In this document: positions 32,944 to 40,595 of the stretch, in pieces
How the letters are laid out: each line of letters opens with the position of its first letter
Position numbering within the stretch: position 1 is the first letter of the stretch
DNA from: Candidatus Poribacteria bacterium
GTDB taxonomy: Bacteria; Poribacteria; WGA-4E; WGA-3G
Direction: 5' to 3'
Assembly: GCA_022826805.1 (NCBI GenBank)
Contig: JAJDUH010000020.1
Span: forward strand, 1-47,581
Length of the DNA stretch: 47,581 nt
Program-made: the position numbers and the translations under genes
The notes under the pieces: model-generated
Told to the model about the DNA's origin: nothing
The model's input: only the letters and a program-made list of their open reading frames with translations
Database searches by the model: none

Positions 32944-34188
32944 CTATTCTTTCAAGATTGCGGCGTAGACGAGCGGTTTGGTTTTATCGCTGAGTTCCGA
33001 AAAAGGGATATGCTGCGCGAGTGTGATCGCGACTAATTCATCTCTGGGTGAAATCCAGAATTCGGTGCTTGTGCCACCGATCCATCCATATTCACCGACT
33101 TGGGAGTCGGGTATCCAGTCTGTTTGCTGGACTCGAACCGAGACCCCCAATCCAAAACCGAGCCCGGCATAACGTGTTTCTGGTTTTTTGTCCAATGGTA
33201 TTAAGTGCTCTGGCAAATGGTTGCGCGTCATTAATTCGACAGATTCGGCTTTCATCAATCGTTTTCCTGCGAGTGTACCTTTGTCGGCAAGCATCAGACA
33301 AAATCGGGCAAAATCGGCAGCAGTAGAAACCAAACCTCCACCAGCAGATAGAAATTTCGGCTTCTGTTTAAAACTGGTTTTGGATACATTACCCGTTCCG
33401 CCCTCCGGTGCCTCGATAGCCTGTAAACCTCCACTCGGTTTTGGACCGTACATGCCCGCGAATCGGTCTATTTTCTCTTCCGGCACATAAAACCCGGTGT
33501 CATGCATGCCTAACGGTTGAAAGATTTGCTCGGCTAAAAATACATCAAAGGACTGACCAGATGCCACTTCAATTAGTCTGCCTAAAACATCTGCAGCGAT
33601 GCTGTAGTGCCACTTCGATCCGGGTTGGTACAATAGCGGAATCTTGCCAAGTATCTTAATTATTTCTTGAAGGTTACACGCATGTAGACGGTGTAGCCCC
33701 ACCTTGCGGTAATATTTATCAACGGCGGTTTGCCCTGCCATGTATCGGGCAGCACCCGGCAGTCCGGCTGTATGCTGCATTAAGTCTTGAACGGTCATCT
33801 CTCGATCTGATTCAACCACCACAAGTGTTTCGGCATCTGGGTCCTTGGCAACTTTCAACCCGCCTAATTCGGGTAGGTAGATCGAAACCGGGGTATCAAG
33901 TTGTAGTTTGCCTTTCTCACAGAGTATCATTACTGCAGCGGCGGCGATTGGCTTGGTCATTGAGTAGATACGGAAGATGGTATCTTTTTGCATCGGCTTG
34001 TTCGTCTCAACGTCCATCATACCGAACGCCTCAAAGTGTGCTACTTTACCACGCCGTGCCACAAGCGTGACCGCACCAGCGAGTCGCTCTTCGTCAACAA
34101 ATTTCTGGGCGGTAGCGGAGATGCATCCAAGCTGCTTTTCGGATAGTCCTATCTTGTGAGGTGCTGCGGTTAGATTAGAATTTAACAT
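32944..34188 (-). CDS. Serine hydrolase, class C beta-lactamase/EstB family
   Basis: A 414-residue penicillin-binding-fold hydrolase. Ser76-Met-Thr-Lys79 in FRIYSMTKPIAAAAVM gives nucleophile and base. Tyr195 in KWHYSIAADVLGRLIE is the second motif (Tyr-x-Ile/Asn). GWIGGTSTEFWISPRDEL is the third box near the C-terminus. Members are esterases, D-aminopeptidases or beta-lactamases; the EstB-like layout with no signal peptide favours an esterase. ATG 34188 is preferred over GTG 34203, though neither has a good ribosome binding site. A 41-bp gap separates it from the propeller protein. Confidence 0.85.
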   Translation of the reverse strand: MLNSNLTAAPHKIGLSEKQLGCISATAQKFVDEERLAGAVTLVARRGKVAHFEAFGMMDVETNKPMQKDTIFRIYSMTKPIAAAAVMILCEKGKLQLDTPVSIYLPELGGLKVAKDPDAETLVVVESDREMTVQDLMQHTAGLPGAARYMAGQTAVDKYYRKVGLHRLHACNLQEIIKILGKIPLLYQPGSKWHYSIAADVLGRLIEVASGQSFDVFLAEQIFQPLGMHDTGFYVPEEKIDRFAGMYGPKPSGGLQAIEAPEGGTGNVSKTSFKQKPKFLSAGGGLVSTAADFARFCLMLADKGTLAGKRLMKAESVELMTRNHLPEHLIPLDKKPETRYAGLGFGLGVSVRVQQTDWIPDSQVGEYGWIGGTSTEFWISPRDELVAITLAQHIPFSELSDKTKPLVYAAILKE

Positions 34189-34280
34189 TTTTTCAGGTTC
34201 CACAAGTGTGCAGACTTTATCCTAAGGATACCACAAAAGCGATAGAATGTCACACTTTTTGAGTGATGCAAATTGTTAGA

Positions 34281-35519
34281 CTACACAAGCGAATTCAGGA
34301 TTGGGAGTAAGGCACGCATAGTCGGGACATCTCGAAATGTGAAACCGAACTCCGAGAAATATGCGGATGCGGCGAGGGCATCTGCTATCTGGGGCTTTTT
34401 TTCCAATTCCCTTGAGACCCCGAGGATGAGAGAGGCATCTGTCTGTTCAGCAAGCGTGTTGAGTCTGGCAATGAGATGTCCCTGATGCCAAGGATGAAAT
34501 AGTTCAATAGCGGTCTCAACCCCACTTTTGTGAATGAGCTGGTAGTCTGGAAAACAATAGAAATCGCCTGCCAAAGGGAGGAATTGGCTCCCAGGACGGA
34601 TCTGCCAGTCGTCGGTTTTGTTGCGGAGCATTGTCTGAAAAAGCTGAATGTCTTCAGGAATGTAGGCGAGAAATTGTTGGGAAATCGGCTGGATACCACA
34701 CGATTCATCAAGCGACAATTGAGACGGTTGCCTGTTCCGAAACCGGACCTCCGCCGTCAATTTCCACTTGGGTTGATGCAAGACGGCCATAAAGAAATTA
34801 GCTAAATTCATGCCATACCGTTTCGTTTTGTAAAAGAGATTGAGCGGGCCGTCTACTGTAATTCGATATAGTTCCTCTTCTTTGCGAATTGTAGATAGAA
34901 GTTGGTTGAATCTGAGGTATTTGAAGAGTTGACGAAGCTCGGCTGTCATGGCGTCGGCGAGTCTTAGTGTGAGAGTATTACAGTGGAGGAGCAGCCCTTG
35001 CACTTGTGCGGCATTGTAGCGGTGAAGCAAGTGTTCGCCGGAAAGGGTTCTGAAGGTCAGAACTGGTTGGCAGCTTGGTAGATCGGCGTAGAGTTTAGAT
35101 GCTAATTCCCCTTCCCCTGTGGCGGCAATCTCTGGTTGTGATTCGTCTGGTGTTATCTGTGATACCCTGTGCCGATAGTCTGTATAATCTTGAAACTGCT
35201 CCTCTGAAAGCAGACGACTCGTCTCCATGAAAAGCCTCTGCCGGAACGCAATCAGCGTCTCATTAGGAGCCGTATCAAATTCGGTCCGATCCAACAAAAG
35301 TTTTTCGAGTCCACGTTTGACTACAGGTATCCCCGGCGTGCTATCAATGATTTGTTTACTGGCTTCCAAGAGCGTGGCGCGTGGTGTGTTCGGCGATTTT
35401 TCAAAAATGGCGATCAATTGCTCAGCAATTGTCAATAACTGGCGGTCGGTAGGTTCTATAAATTGTGGATAGATTTGTCTGTTCCGAATTTTGTACCGGA
35501 GCAGATCCTTGGTAAGCAT
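34281..35519 (-). CDS. Bax1-type nuclease (DUF790)
   Basis: A 412-residue protein of the DUF790/Bax1 family. The start MLTKDLLRYKIRNRQIYPQFIE is the family N-terminus, so ATG 35519 is chosen over 35603, which overlaps the helicase. The C-terminal part has a nuclease-like core: FYCFPDYQLIHKSGVETAIELFHPWHQGHL, with the Asp of PDYQL and Glu of IELF in PD-(D/E)XK-like spacing. In archaea Bax1 is the XPB-dependent nuclease that cuts DNA bubbles, a role like eukaryotic XPG in nucleotide excision repair. Directly upstream, 31 bp away, is the XPB-type helicase, the known genetic partner. Confidence 0.8.
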   Translation of the reverse strand: MLTKDLLRYKIRNRQIYPQFIEPTDRQLLTIAEQLIAIFEKSPNTPRATLLEASKQIIDSTPGIPVVKRGLEKLLLDRTEFDTAPNETLIAFRQRLFMETSRLLSEEQFQDYTDYRHRVSQITPDESQPEIAATGEGELASKLYADLPSCQPVLTFRTLSGEHLLHRYNAAQVQGLLLHCNTLTLRLADAMTAELRQLFKYLRFNQLLSTIRKEEELYRITVDGPLNLFYKTKRYGMNLANFFMAVLHQPKWKLTAEVRFRNRQPSQLSLDESCGIQPISQQFLAYIPEDIQLFQTMLRNKTDDWQIRPGSQFLPLAGDFYCFPDYQLIHKSGVETAIELFHPWHQGHLIARLNTLAEQTDASLILGVSRELEKKPQIADALAASAYFSEFGFTFRDVPTMRALLPILNSLV

Positions 35520-35550
35520 GGTATTGCGGTTTACGGTCCCCGGCGTGTGC

Positions 35551-36936
35551 CTAATACTTCGATTCTCGATAAGCGTCGTGTTGTCTGCGCCGCTTGTTGA
35601 CAAAATGCTCGCCGGTCTGTTTGGAGATCAGTTCGTAAAGCACAGCCTGCTTGCCCTTGCGTTTGCGGAGGATGCGTCCTAACCGCTGCACATGCTCTCG
35701 GACGCTCCCACTTCCTGAGACGATAATAGCGACATTCGCTTCTGGGACATCCACTCCCTCGTTTAGTACTTTCGAGGTGACCAAGATAGAATAGGTGCCG
35801 TCCCGAAATCCGTTCAAAAAGGCGTTTCGCTCCTTGACCTTGGTTTGGTGCGTTAGTACCGGTAGAAAGAATTGCTCGCCGAGTCGGTAGGCTGTATCGT
35901 TATCCTGTGTAAAGATGAGGATCCGGTCACCTCGGTGTCTCTGAATCAGTTTCCACACCCAATCCTGCTTTGTAGTCGAGGCAAAACTGAGTTGCTTTTG
36001 GGTGAGATATGCCTGGAACGCTTCGCGTCCTTCATCGGTTTGAGAGGTTTTCCAGAGGAATAGATGCCACCCGCGGGGGGTACCCATATTGATTTTTGCC
36101 GTCTTGAGAAAGTCCAAGTAGGTGTGGCGGGCTTCCTCGTATCGGACCCGCTCGGTGTCTTCCATTTCAACTGCTATCGTCACAACACGATACTTGGAAA
36201 GCATTTTTCCGGAGAGATCTTGCACCTTCGCCTCATAACAACATTCCCCAACGAGTTCGTAGAGCCGGCTCTCTTTTCCATCAACGCGCTCAGGCGTTGC
36301 TGTTAACCCCAATCGGAAGGGAGCGATGCTGCTGATTGCAGCATATTGATATTGTTCTCCCGGCAGGTGATGGCATTCATCGAAAATAGCGAAGCCGAAC
36401 TGATTACCATAGTGGGGGGCATGCAAGACAGCGGACTGATAGGTTGTTACAGTGAGATCTCGCAATTCGTGATAGCCACCGCCGTAAAGCCCTACCTCTC
36501 GCCCGAAGTGCTCCTTTAACACGTCATACCACTGGTGCATTAAGTCGATTGTCGGAACATGCACGAGTGTAGGGCGTTGCGTATCTGCGATAAGAAGAAT
36601 TGCAATGAAAGTTTTTCCTGCCCCTGTAGGGAGGCACACAACACCGCGTTTACCATTGGCGTTCCATGCGTCAATTGCCTCGGTCTGATAGGAGTAAGGC
36701 AACATATCTTTCTGGAGCGGGAAGGTTTCAGTTGTGAATTGCCGCGCTGTATCCTGATAAGAGATGCCATGTGCGCGTAGATGCGAGATGATGTCCCGAT
36801 AGCAATGGGCAGGTGCTCGGAAGGCGAGCGTGCGTGCATCCCAACGCAGATCTGGCAACTGGGCTTGAAGGACATCTGGGACGTCCTGCAGGATGAGGGT
36901 GCCTTTGTCGAAGTTGATTTTTAGTGGCAAGGACAT
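35551..36936 (-). CDS. XPB-type DNA helicase
   Basis: A 461-residue superfamily 2 helicase of the XPB/Ssl2 (Rad25) type. An N-terminal damage-recognition-like domain (residues 1-70) precedes motif I PTGAGKT (103-109), motif II DECHH (186-190), LGLTATPERVDGKE and, in the second RecA fold, RILIFTQDND, VTSKVLNEGVDVPEANVAI and QRLGRILRKRKGKQA. Length matches short archaeal and bacterial XPB. It opens DNA around lesions and works with Bax1, encoded next. A promoter is visible at 36991-37018. A broken duplicate of this gene lies just upstream (37209-37570). Confidence 0.88.
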   Translation of the reverse strand: MSLPLKINFDKGTLILQDVPDVLQAQLPDLRWDARTLAFRAPAHCYRDIISHLRAHGISYQDTARQFTTETFPLQKDMLPYSYQTEAIDAWNANGKRGVVCLPTGAGKTFIAILLIADTQRPTLVHVPTIDLMHQWYDVLKEHFGREVGLYGGGYHELRDLTVTTYQSAVLHAPHYGNQFGFAIFDECHHLPGEQYQYAAISSIAPFRLGLTATPERVDGKESRLYELVGECCYEAKVQDLSGKMLSKYRVVTIAVEMEDTERVRYEEARHTYLDFLKTAKINMGTPRGWHLFLWKTSQTDEGREAFQAYLTQKQLSFASTTKQDWVWKLIQRHRGDRILIFTQDNDTAYRLGEQFFLPVLTHQTKVKERNAFLNGFRDGTYSILVTSKVLNEGVDVPEANVAIIVSGSGSVREHVQRLGRILRKRKGKQAVLYELISKQTGEHFVNKRRRQHDAYRESKY

Positions 36937-36990
36937 AGTATTTTCTCAACGTTTTGAGGTGAAACCTTTTCGAGACCTGCTAATGTCTCT

Positions 36991-37018
36991 ATTATACCAA
37001 AATCCAGCGAAAAATCAA
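36991..37018 (-). promoter_or_regulatory. Promoter of the XPB-Bax1 operon
   Basis: Minus strand: TTGATT, 16-bp spacer, TATAAT; about 55 bp before ATG 36936. The 36937-37208 stretch otherwise holds nothing recognisable. Confidence 0.55.
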
Positions 37019-37208
37019 GTTGTTAGGGGGATTTATTTTATAGATGGGCTTTATGTGTATGTCTACTTTTTACGAGATACAGCGTGAAAAGTTACGGGGT
37101 ATTCTCATAAAAACTTACCACTTGCCAATCGAGATCATAATCGAAAACATAAATTACTGCCAAAACTTATAATCACGCTGTCACAGAACGCGGAATCACA
37201 CGAATAGG

Positions 37209-37570
37209 CTAACCGCCTACAAAGCGAATTGCCTGCATACACTGTTGTCTTGTCGGAGACAGATGAAAGGGTAACGGAACATTTCTTTTCGATCTGTCCT
37301 GTATCTTCCATTTTAACTGCTTAGGAGTAGGGTAACGTCTCTTTGTAATAAAGTGCGACGGTTTTAACTGAATCGCTGTGCCGTATTCTGATAAGAGATA
37401 TTGCGACCACGTAGATGTGAGACGATGTCCAGATAGGGGGAGGAGGTGAGCATTCCAAAAGTGAGCATGCCTCATTCCAACGGAAGTCTAGGAGTTGCGA
37501 TTAGAAATCTCTGAAATATTCTATAAGACGAGGGTCCCTTCACCGAAGTTGATTTTTAGCGGCACCATGA
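37209..37570 (-). pseudogene. Degenerate partial copy of the XPB helicase gene
   Basis: DNA homology to the intact helicase is plain in at least three blocks. 37530-37565 matches 36890-36930 (both contain GAAGTTGATTTTTAG, encoding the N-terminal KINF). 37385-37450 matches 36750-36815 (CTGATAAGAGAT and GATGTCC...GATAG). 37295-37330 joins sequence like 36150-36170 (CTTCCATTT-AACTGCT) to sequence like 36690. A fourth block near 37215-37265 resembles the DECHH region (translation HLSPTRQQCMQAI against HHLPGEQYQYAAI). Order is kept but there are large internal deletions and frame breaks. It is on the same strand, about 270 bp upstream of the intact gene, so a tandem duplication decayed here. Confidence 0.78.
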
Positions 37571-37604
37571 TATTCTCTTTCGGTTGTAATGTCCTTGGTA
37601 AACA

Positions 37605-38504
37605 CTATTGAACTGAGAGGAATTCTGTAATTCTCTCCATAACGACTTGCGGGTCATCCTGTGTAGGCAAGAATTGAGAATCTGCAATTCCCATTGATTT
37701 CAGCCAGACTCGCCAATATTCTTTAACAATTTCCAAATCAAGCATATGCCGATGTGTAATTTCAACCATCAAGAACTTCACGTTGTAATCGCTGAAATCT
37801 TTTTCAATTTCTAACAAACCATGTTTTTCAGTGTGAAATTTCTGTTTCCAGTTTGGGGTTTCGCGCAGCTTGGCGACTGCACGATAGGAAATATAGGTTC
37901 TTTTGGGTCGTTCAACCTGAATACTATGGTTGAAATCAAGGTAACCATCCGAAAGACAAATAATGTAGTTACGAGCATCCGGCTTTAGATAGACTTCGGT
38001 ACTGTCCCGAAACCATTTCCAGATATCCGATCCAGTGAATTGCTCCAGTTCATTGACGGATTGGTACAATTCACGGATTGCCCCGAGCAGCCTTGTTTTC
38101 ATTTTTCTAAATTCCGGGGCCCCACCTGCTCTTTGCTTACGCGTCCGCCATATTTTGAGGTTCGCCAATGTTGTCTGTGAGATTGAAGGAACCCCTGGCT
38201 GTTCAGGGACTACAAAAGCGAGTGTATCCTTGGAACCAATATACAGGCTTGGACGGACAAATTTCTCCTCAAAAATATCTACAATATTTTCCGTAATCTC
38301 AATGTCTTTTTCAATTTGGTGAGGATTTTTTTCTTTAGAAACCCGGTCGGAGGTATCAACGATAACAATGATATTTGCCGGTTTTGTAAGCGATTGTTGT
38401 GACGACCGATCCTTAGCATCTGATTTGTCATTCGTGCACCCTACGGTTAGTGCCAAAGCAGTAACAACAAATAAGTACGCAAAAACGCTAATTTTTTCTT
38501 CCAC
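37605..38504 (-). CDS. Lipoprotein with a von Willebrand factor A-like domain
   Basis: A 299-residue exported protein. The signal (FAYLFVVTALALTVGC) ends with lipobox TVGC. ANIIVIVDTSDRVSKEKN resembles the first strand and MIDAS loop of a VWA domain (DxSxx pattern, here DTSDR), and NYIICLSDGYLDF the later D-containing strand, so a metal-dependent adhesion fold is plausible. The family is not recognised beyond that. The start is GTG 38504, only eight bases from the end of an IS3 element, so its natural promoter and ribosome binding site have been replaced and it may be silent or 5'-truncated. Confidence 0.6.
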   Translation of the reverse strand: MEEKISVFAYLFVVTALALTVGCTNDKSDAKDRSSQQSLTKPANIIVIVDTSDRVSKEKNPHQIEKDIEITENIVDIFEEKFVRPSLYIGSKDTLAFVVPEQPGVPSISQTTLANLKIWRTRKQRAGGAPEFRKMKTRLLGAIRELYQSVNELEQFTGSDIWKWFRDSTEVYLKPDARNYIICLSDGYLDFNHSIQVERPKRTYISYRAVAKLRETPNWKQKFHTEKHGLLEIEKDFSDYNVKFLMVEITHRHMLDLEIVKEYWRVWLKSMGIADSQFLPTQDDPQVVMERITEFLSVQ

Positions 38505-38592
38505 ACACGGCTTGTACTGCCACCGGAAATTTAGACCACTCTCTAATATAAGATTGTGCTACAATGACAATCTATTTGAAAGGAGTTATCCG

Positions 38593-38877
38593 ATGGCGAA
38601 ACGCAGAAGATTCACTACTAAGTTTAAAGCAGAAGTTGTGCTTGAGGCACTCCGCGGTGAAACTTCACAAGCGGAACTGTGTCGGCGCTATAATCTCAGT
38701 GAAAACCAAGTCTCAACGTGGAAACGGCAGTTTCTTGAAAATGCCGAAACCTTTTTTCAATCTCCAGAGAAGCACGCCGATGCCTCTGTGGAACGCATCG
38801 CTCAACTCGAGCAATTCGTTGGGAGGTTGACGCTGGCGTTGGAAGTTGAAAAAAAAGCATCGACGTTGTTGGATTGA
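38593..38877 (+). CDS. IS3-family transposase OrfA
   Basis: A 94-residue helix-turn-helix protein (FTTKFKAEVVLEALRGETSQAELCRRYNLSENQVSTWKRQF) that binds the IS ends, with a C-terminal leucine-rich coiled part (IAQLEQFVGRLTLALEVEKK). Near its end an A8 run (38849-38856) is a typical -1 slippage site. The -1 frame is open from there into orfB, so the OrfAB fusion, which is the active transposase in this family, can be made. AAAGGAG precedes ATG 38593. Confidence 0.9.
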   Translation: MAKRRRFTTKFKAEVVLEALRGETSQAELCRRYNLSENQVSTWKRQFLENAETFFQSPEKHADASVERIAQLEQFVGRLTLALEVEKKASTLLD

Positions 38878-39716
38878 GTCCATCTCAACAGCGACATATC
38901 GTTGAGAAGTTGCCACCCGATTACTCGATGCGAGAGATTTGTGAGGTGCTGGGTTTCAACAAGAGCAGTTTCTATTATCAACCCAAAAGCGACACCTCTG
39001 AAGACGTCTTGCGAGCTGAAATACAGCAGTTAGCGGCGCAGTATCCGACGTATGGGTATCGGCGCATCAGAGCGTTGCTGCTGCGTCAAGGATACACCGT
39101 CGGGTATAAACGTGTTGCCCGATTGATGAAAGAAGAGAATCTCTCGGTATCGGTGAAACGTGTCTGTCAAACCACGAAATCCTTTCAGGGTCGAGAGTCT
39201 TGGGTCAATAGAGTTCAGACCCTTGAGATCTCTCGAGAGGATCAAGTCTGGGTCGGCGATATTACCTACGTCCGTCTCAAGAGACGTTTCGTCTATGTCG
39301 CTGTGCTTATGGACATCTTCACTCGAATGATCAGAGGATGGCAGGTTGGTCCGCATTTGAATACATCTCTGACATTGAAACCGCTCCAAGAGGCACTCTT
39401 GGAAAGCGGGTCCCCGGAGATCCATCATTCCGATCAAGGTGCGCAATATCTTTCAAATGCTTATCTCTCGACCCTCAAAGCACACGGTATTGAGATTTCA
39501 TTAGCACGTCGTGGGCGTCCTTGGGAGAACGGATATGCCGAAAGGTTGATCCGAACGCTGAAGGAGGAAGAAGTTCACCTCAATGACTACGAGGATATTA
39601 CCGAGACTCGAGAACGCATCGGGCATTTTATCACACAGGTGTATCACCACAAACGTCCACATTCGGCGTTAGGGTATCTGACACCTATCGAATTTCAACA
39701 GCAAACCTTCTCTTAA
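38874..39716 (+). CDS. IS3-family transposase OrfB (DDE catalytic part)
   Basis: A 280-residue rve-type integrase domain with the DDE triad: Asp in VGDITYVR, Asp in HHSDQGAQYLS and Glu in NGYAERLIRTLKEEEV. The HTH_21 segment (YPTYGYRRIRALLLRQGYTVGYKRVARLM) is intact. It starts nominally at TTG 38874, overlapping the orfA stop as TTGA, but is most likely made as a -1 frameshift fusion with OrfA. No stop codons or damage, so the copy looks active. Confidence 0.92.
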   Translation: MSPSQQRHIVEKLPPDYSMREICEVLGFNKSSFYYQPKSDTSEDVLRAEIQQLAAQYPTYGYRRIRALLLRQGYTVGYKRVARLMKEENLSVSVKRVCQTTKSFQGRESWVNRVQTLEISREDQVWVGDITYVRLKRRFVYVAVLMDIFTRMIRGWQVGPHLNTSLTLKPLQEALLESGSPEIHHSDQGAQYLSNAYLSTLKAHGIEISLARRGRPWENGYAERLIRTLKEEEVHLNDYEDITETRERIGHFITQVYHHKRPHSALGYLTPIEFQQQTFS

Positions 39717-39752
39717 CTTTGCTAAATTTTGGTCCAAATAAAGGGTGGCACT

Positions 39753-40574
39753 TCACATTGTTTCAGTAGATGAAGGTTTAGTTTCGGTTATCGTCAATGC
39801 TTTCAAGTGGACCTCAAGTCCAGCTACTTCTTCTTTCTTCTCAGCGAGTTCTTGGGAATGTACTCTGATCTCCTGTTCACACTCGCGTTTGTGTTCTGCT
39901 AATTCGACCATCTCCTCACGTAAATAGTTGATTTCTTGTTCAAGTTCGTCGCGAGTAGAGGCAATTTCTAATTCCTCGTTATGGATAATTCGCTTAATGT
40001 GTTGTGGCACACACTCAGCAATGCCTTGGTGGTTTGCTGCCCAATAGAAGCCATTTTGCTCGCTATAGTAAGGTTCGCTACCATTCAAATTAACATCAAC
40101 CGTATTGTCTCTGTATTCGTTTTGCAAAGGCCTGTCCTCGATTATATAGTCAACGCTCGACTTTCGGGGTATTACTGGCGGGGTTGGTTTAACAGATTTC
40201 TCGATAGTTTCTACTGCGGTAGGCTCCTCATCATCAAGCTCGGTTCTGTTAAGTTCTTCAGGTTCAGGTCGAAAAAAACGTCCGAAAAAATCTGATACGC
40301 GATTTATAAGGTTCTTTTTACCCTTAATAATCTCAGGTCTAATTCCGCCCTGCTTTTCAGTATTAAGTTTTTTAAGCAAACCGATTGCCTTATTTACCGG
40401 ATATTTAAAGAACTCACGATTGGAAGTAACACGGTAACCACCAAGCCTTTGGAAAATTAATGGTATTGATTCCATGCCAAATCTCTTCAGAACCATATTG
40501 TCTTGCGCCATTCTAAATCGAGCAAAGTGCCGAAAATTTGACTCTCCAATGGTGCTGCAGTCAAGTGGCAGCAT
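39753..40574 (-). CDS. Coiled-coil protein, 3' end cut by the IS element
   Basis: A 273-residue hypothetical protein. The N-terminal 75 residues (IPLIFQRLGGYRVTSNREFFKYPVNKAIGLLKKL) may be a small globular domain, the middle is polar, and the C-terminus is a strong coiled coil (TRDELEQEINYLREEMVELAEHKRECEQEIRVHSQELAEKKEE). The stop codon TGA (39753-39755) is the first three bases of the IS terminal repeat, so the natural C-terminus has been lost. It begins 21 bp after the AAA ATPase gene and is probably in its operon. Function unknown; it may be a partner of the ATPase. Confidence 0.6.
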   Translation of the reverse strand: MLPLDCSTIGESNFRHFARFRMAQDNMVLKRFGMESIPLIFQRLGGYRVTSNREFFKYPVNKAIGLLKKLNTEKQGGIRPEIIKGKKNLINRVSDFFGRFFRPEPEELNRTELDDEEPTAVETIEKSVKPTPPVIPRKSSVDYIIEDRPLQNEYRDNTVDVNLNGSEPYYSEQNGFYWAANHQGIAECVPQHIKRIIHNEELEIASTRDELEQEINYLREEMVELAEHKRECEQEIRVHSQELAEKKEEVAGLEVHLKALTITETKPSSTETM

Positions 40575-40595
40575 CTTTGCAAAACGTCCTCAGCA

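Larger units (their letters stand above)
38513..39755 (+). mobile_element. IS3-family insertion sequence
   Basis: About 1243 bp with imperfect terminal inverted repeats: left TGTACTGCCACC...ATTTAGACCA and right (complement) TGAAGTGCCACC...ATTTGGACCA. It encodes orfA and orfB in overlapping frames. The flanking bases (GGCT on the left, CATT on the right) do not form a target duplication, so a deletion or recombination probably occurred after insertion. Both neighbouring genes touch the ends. Confidence 0.88.

Noticed and set aside
35520..35603. Longer start for the Bax1 gene, overlapping the helicase
   Set aside because: The family N-terminus begins at ATG 35519 (MLTKDLLRYKIR); the extra 28 residues look unrelated.
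37209..37475. An 88-codon minus-strand frame
   Set aside because: Its translation matches an out-of-frame reading of the helicase gene (SGHRLTSTWSQYLLS against SGHHLASTRTWHLLS), so it is pseudogene DNA, not a new small protein.
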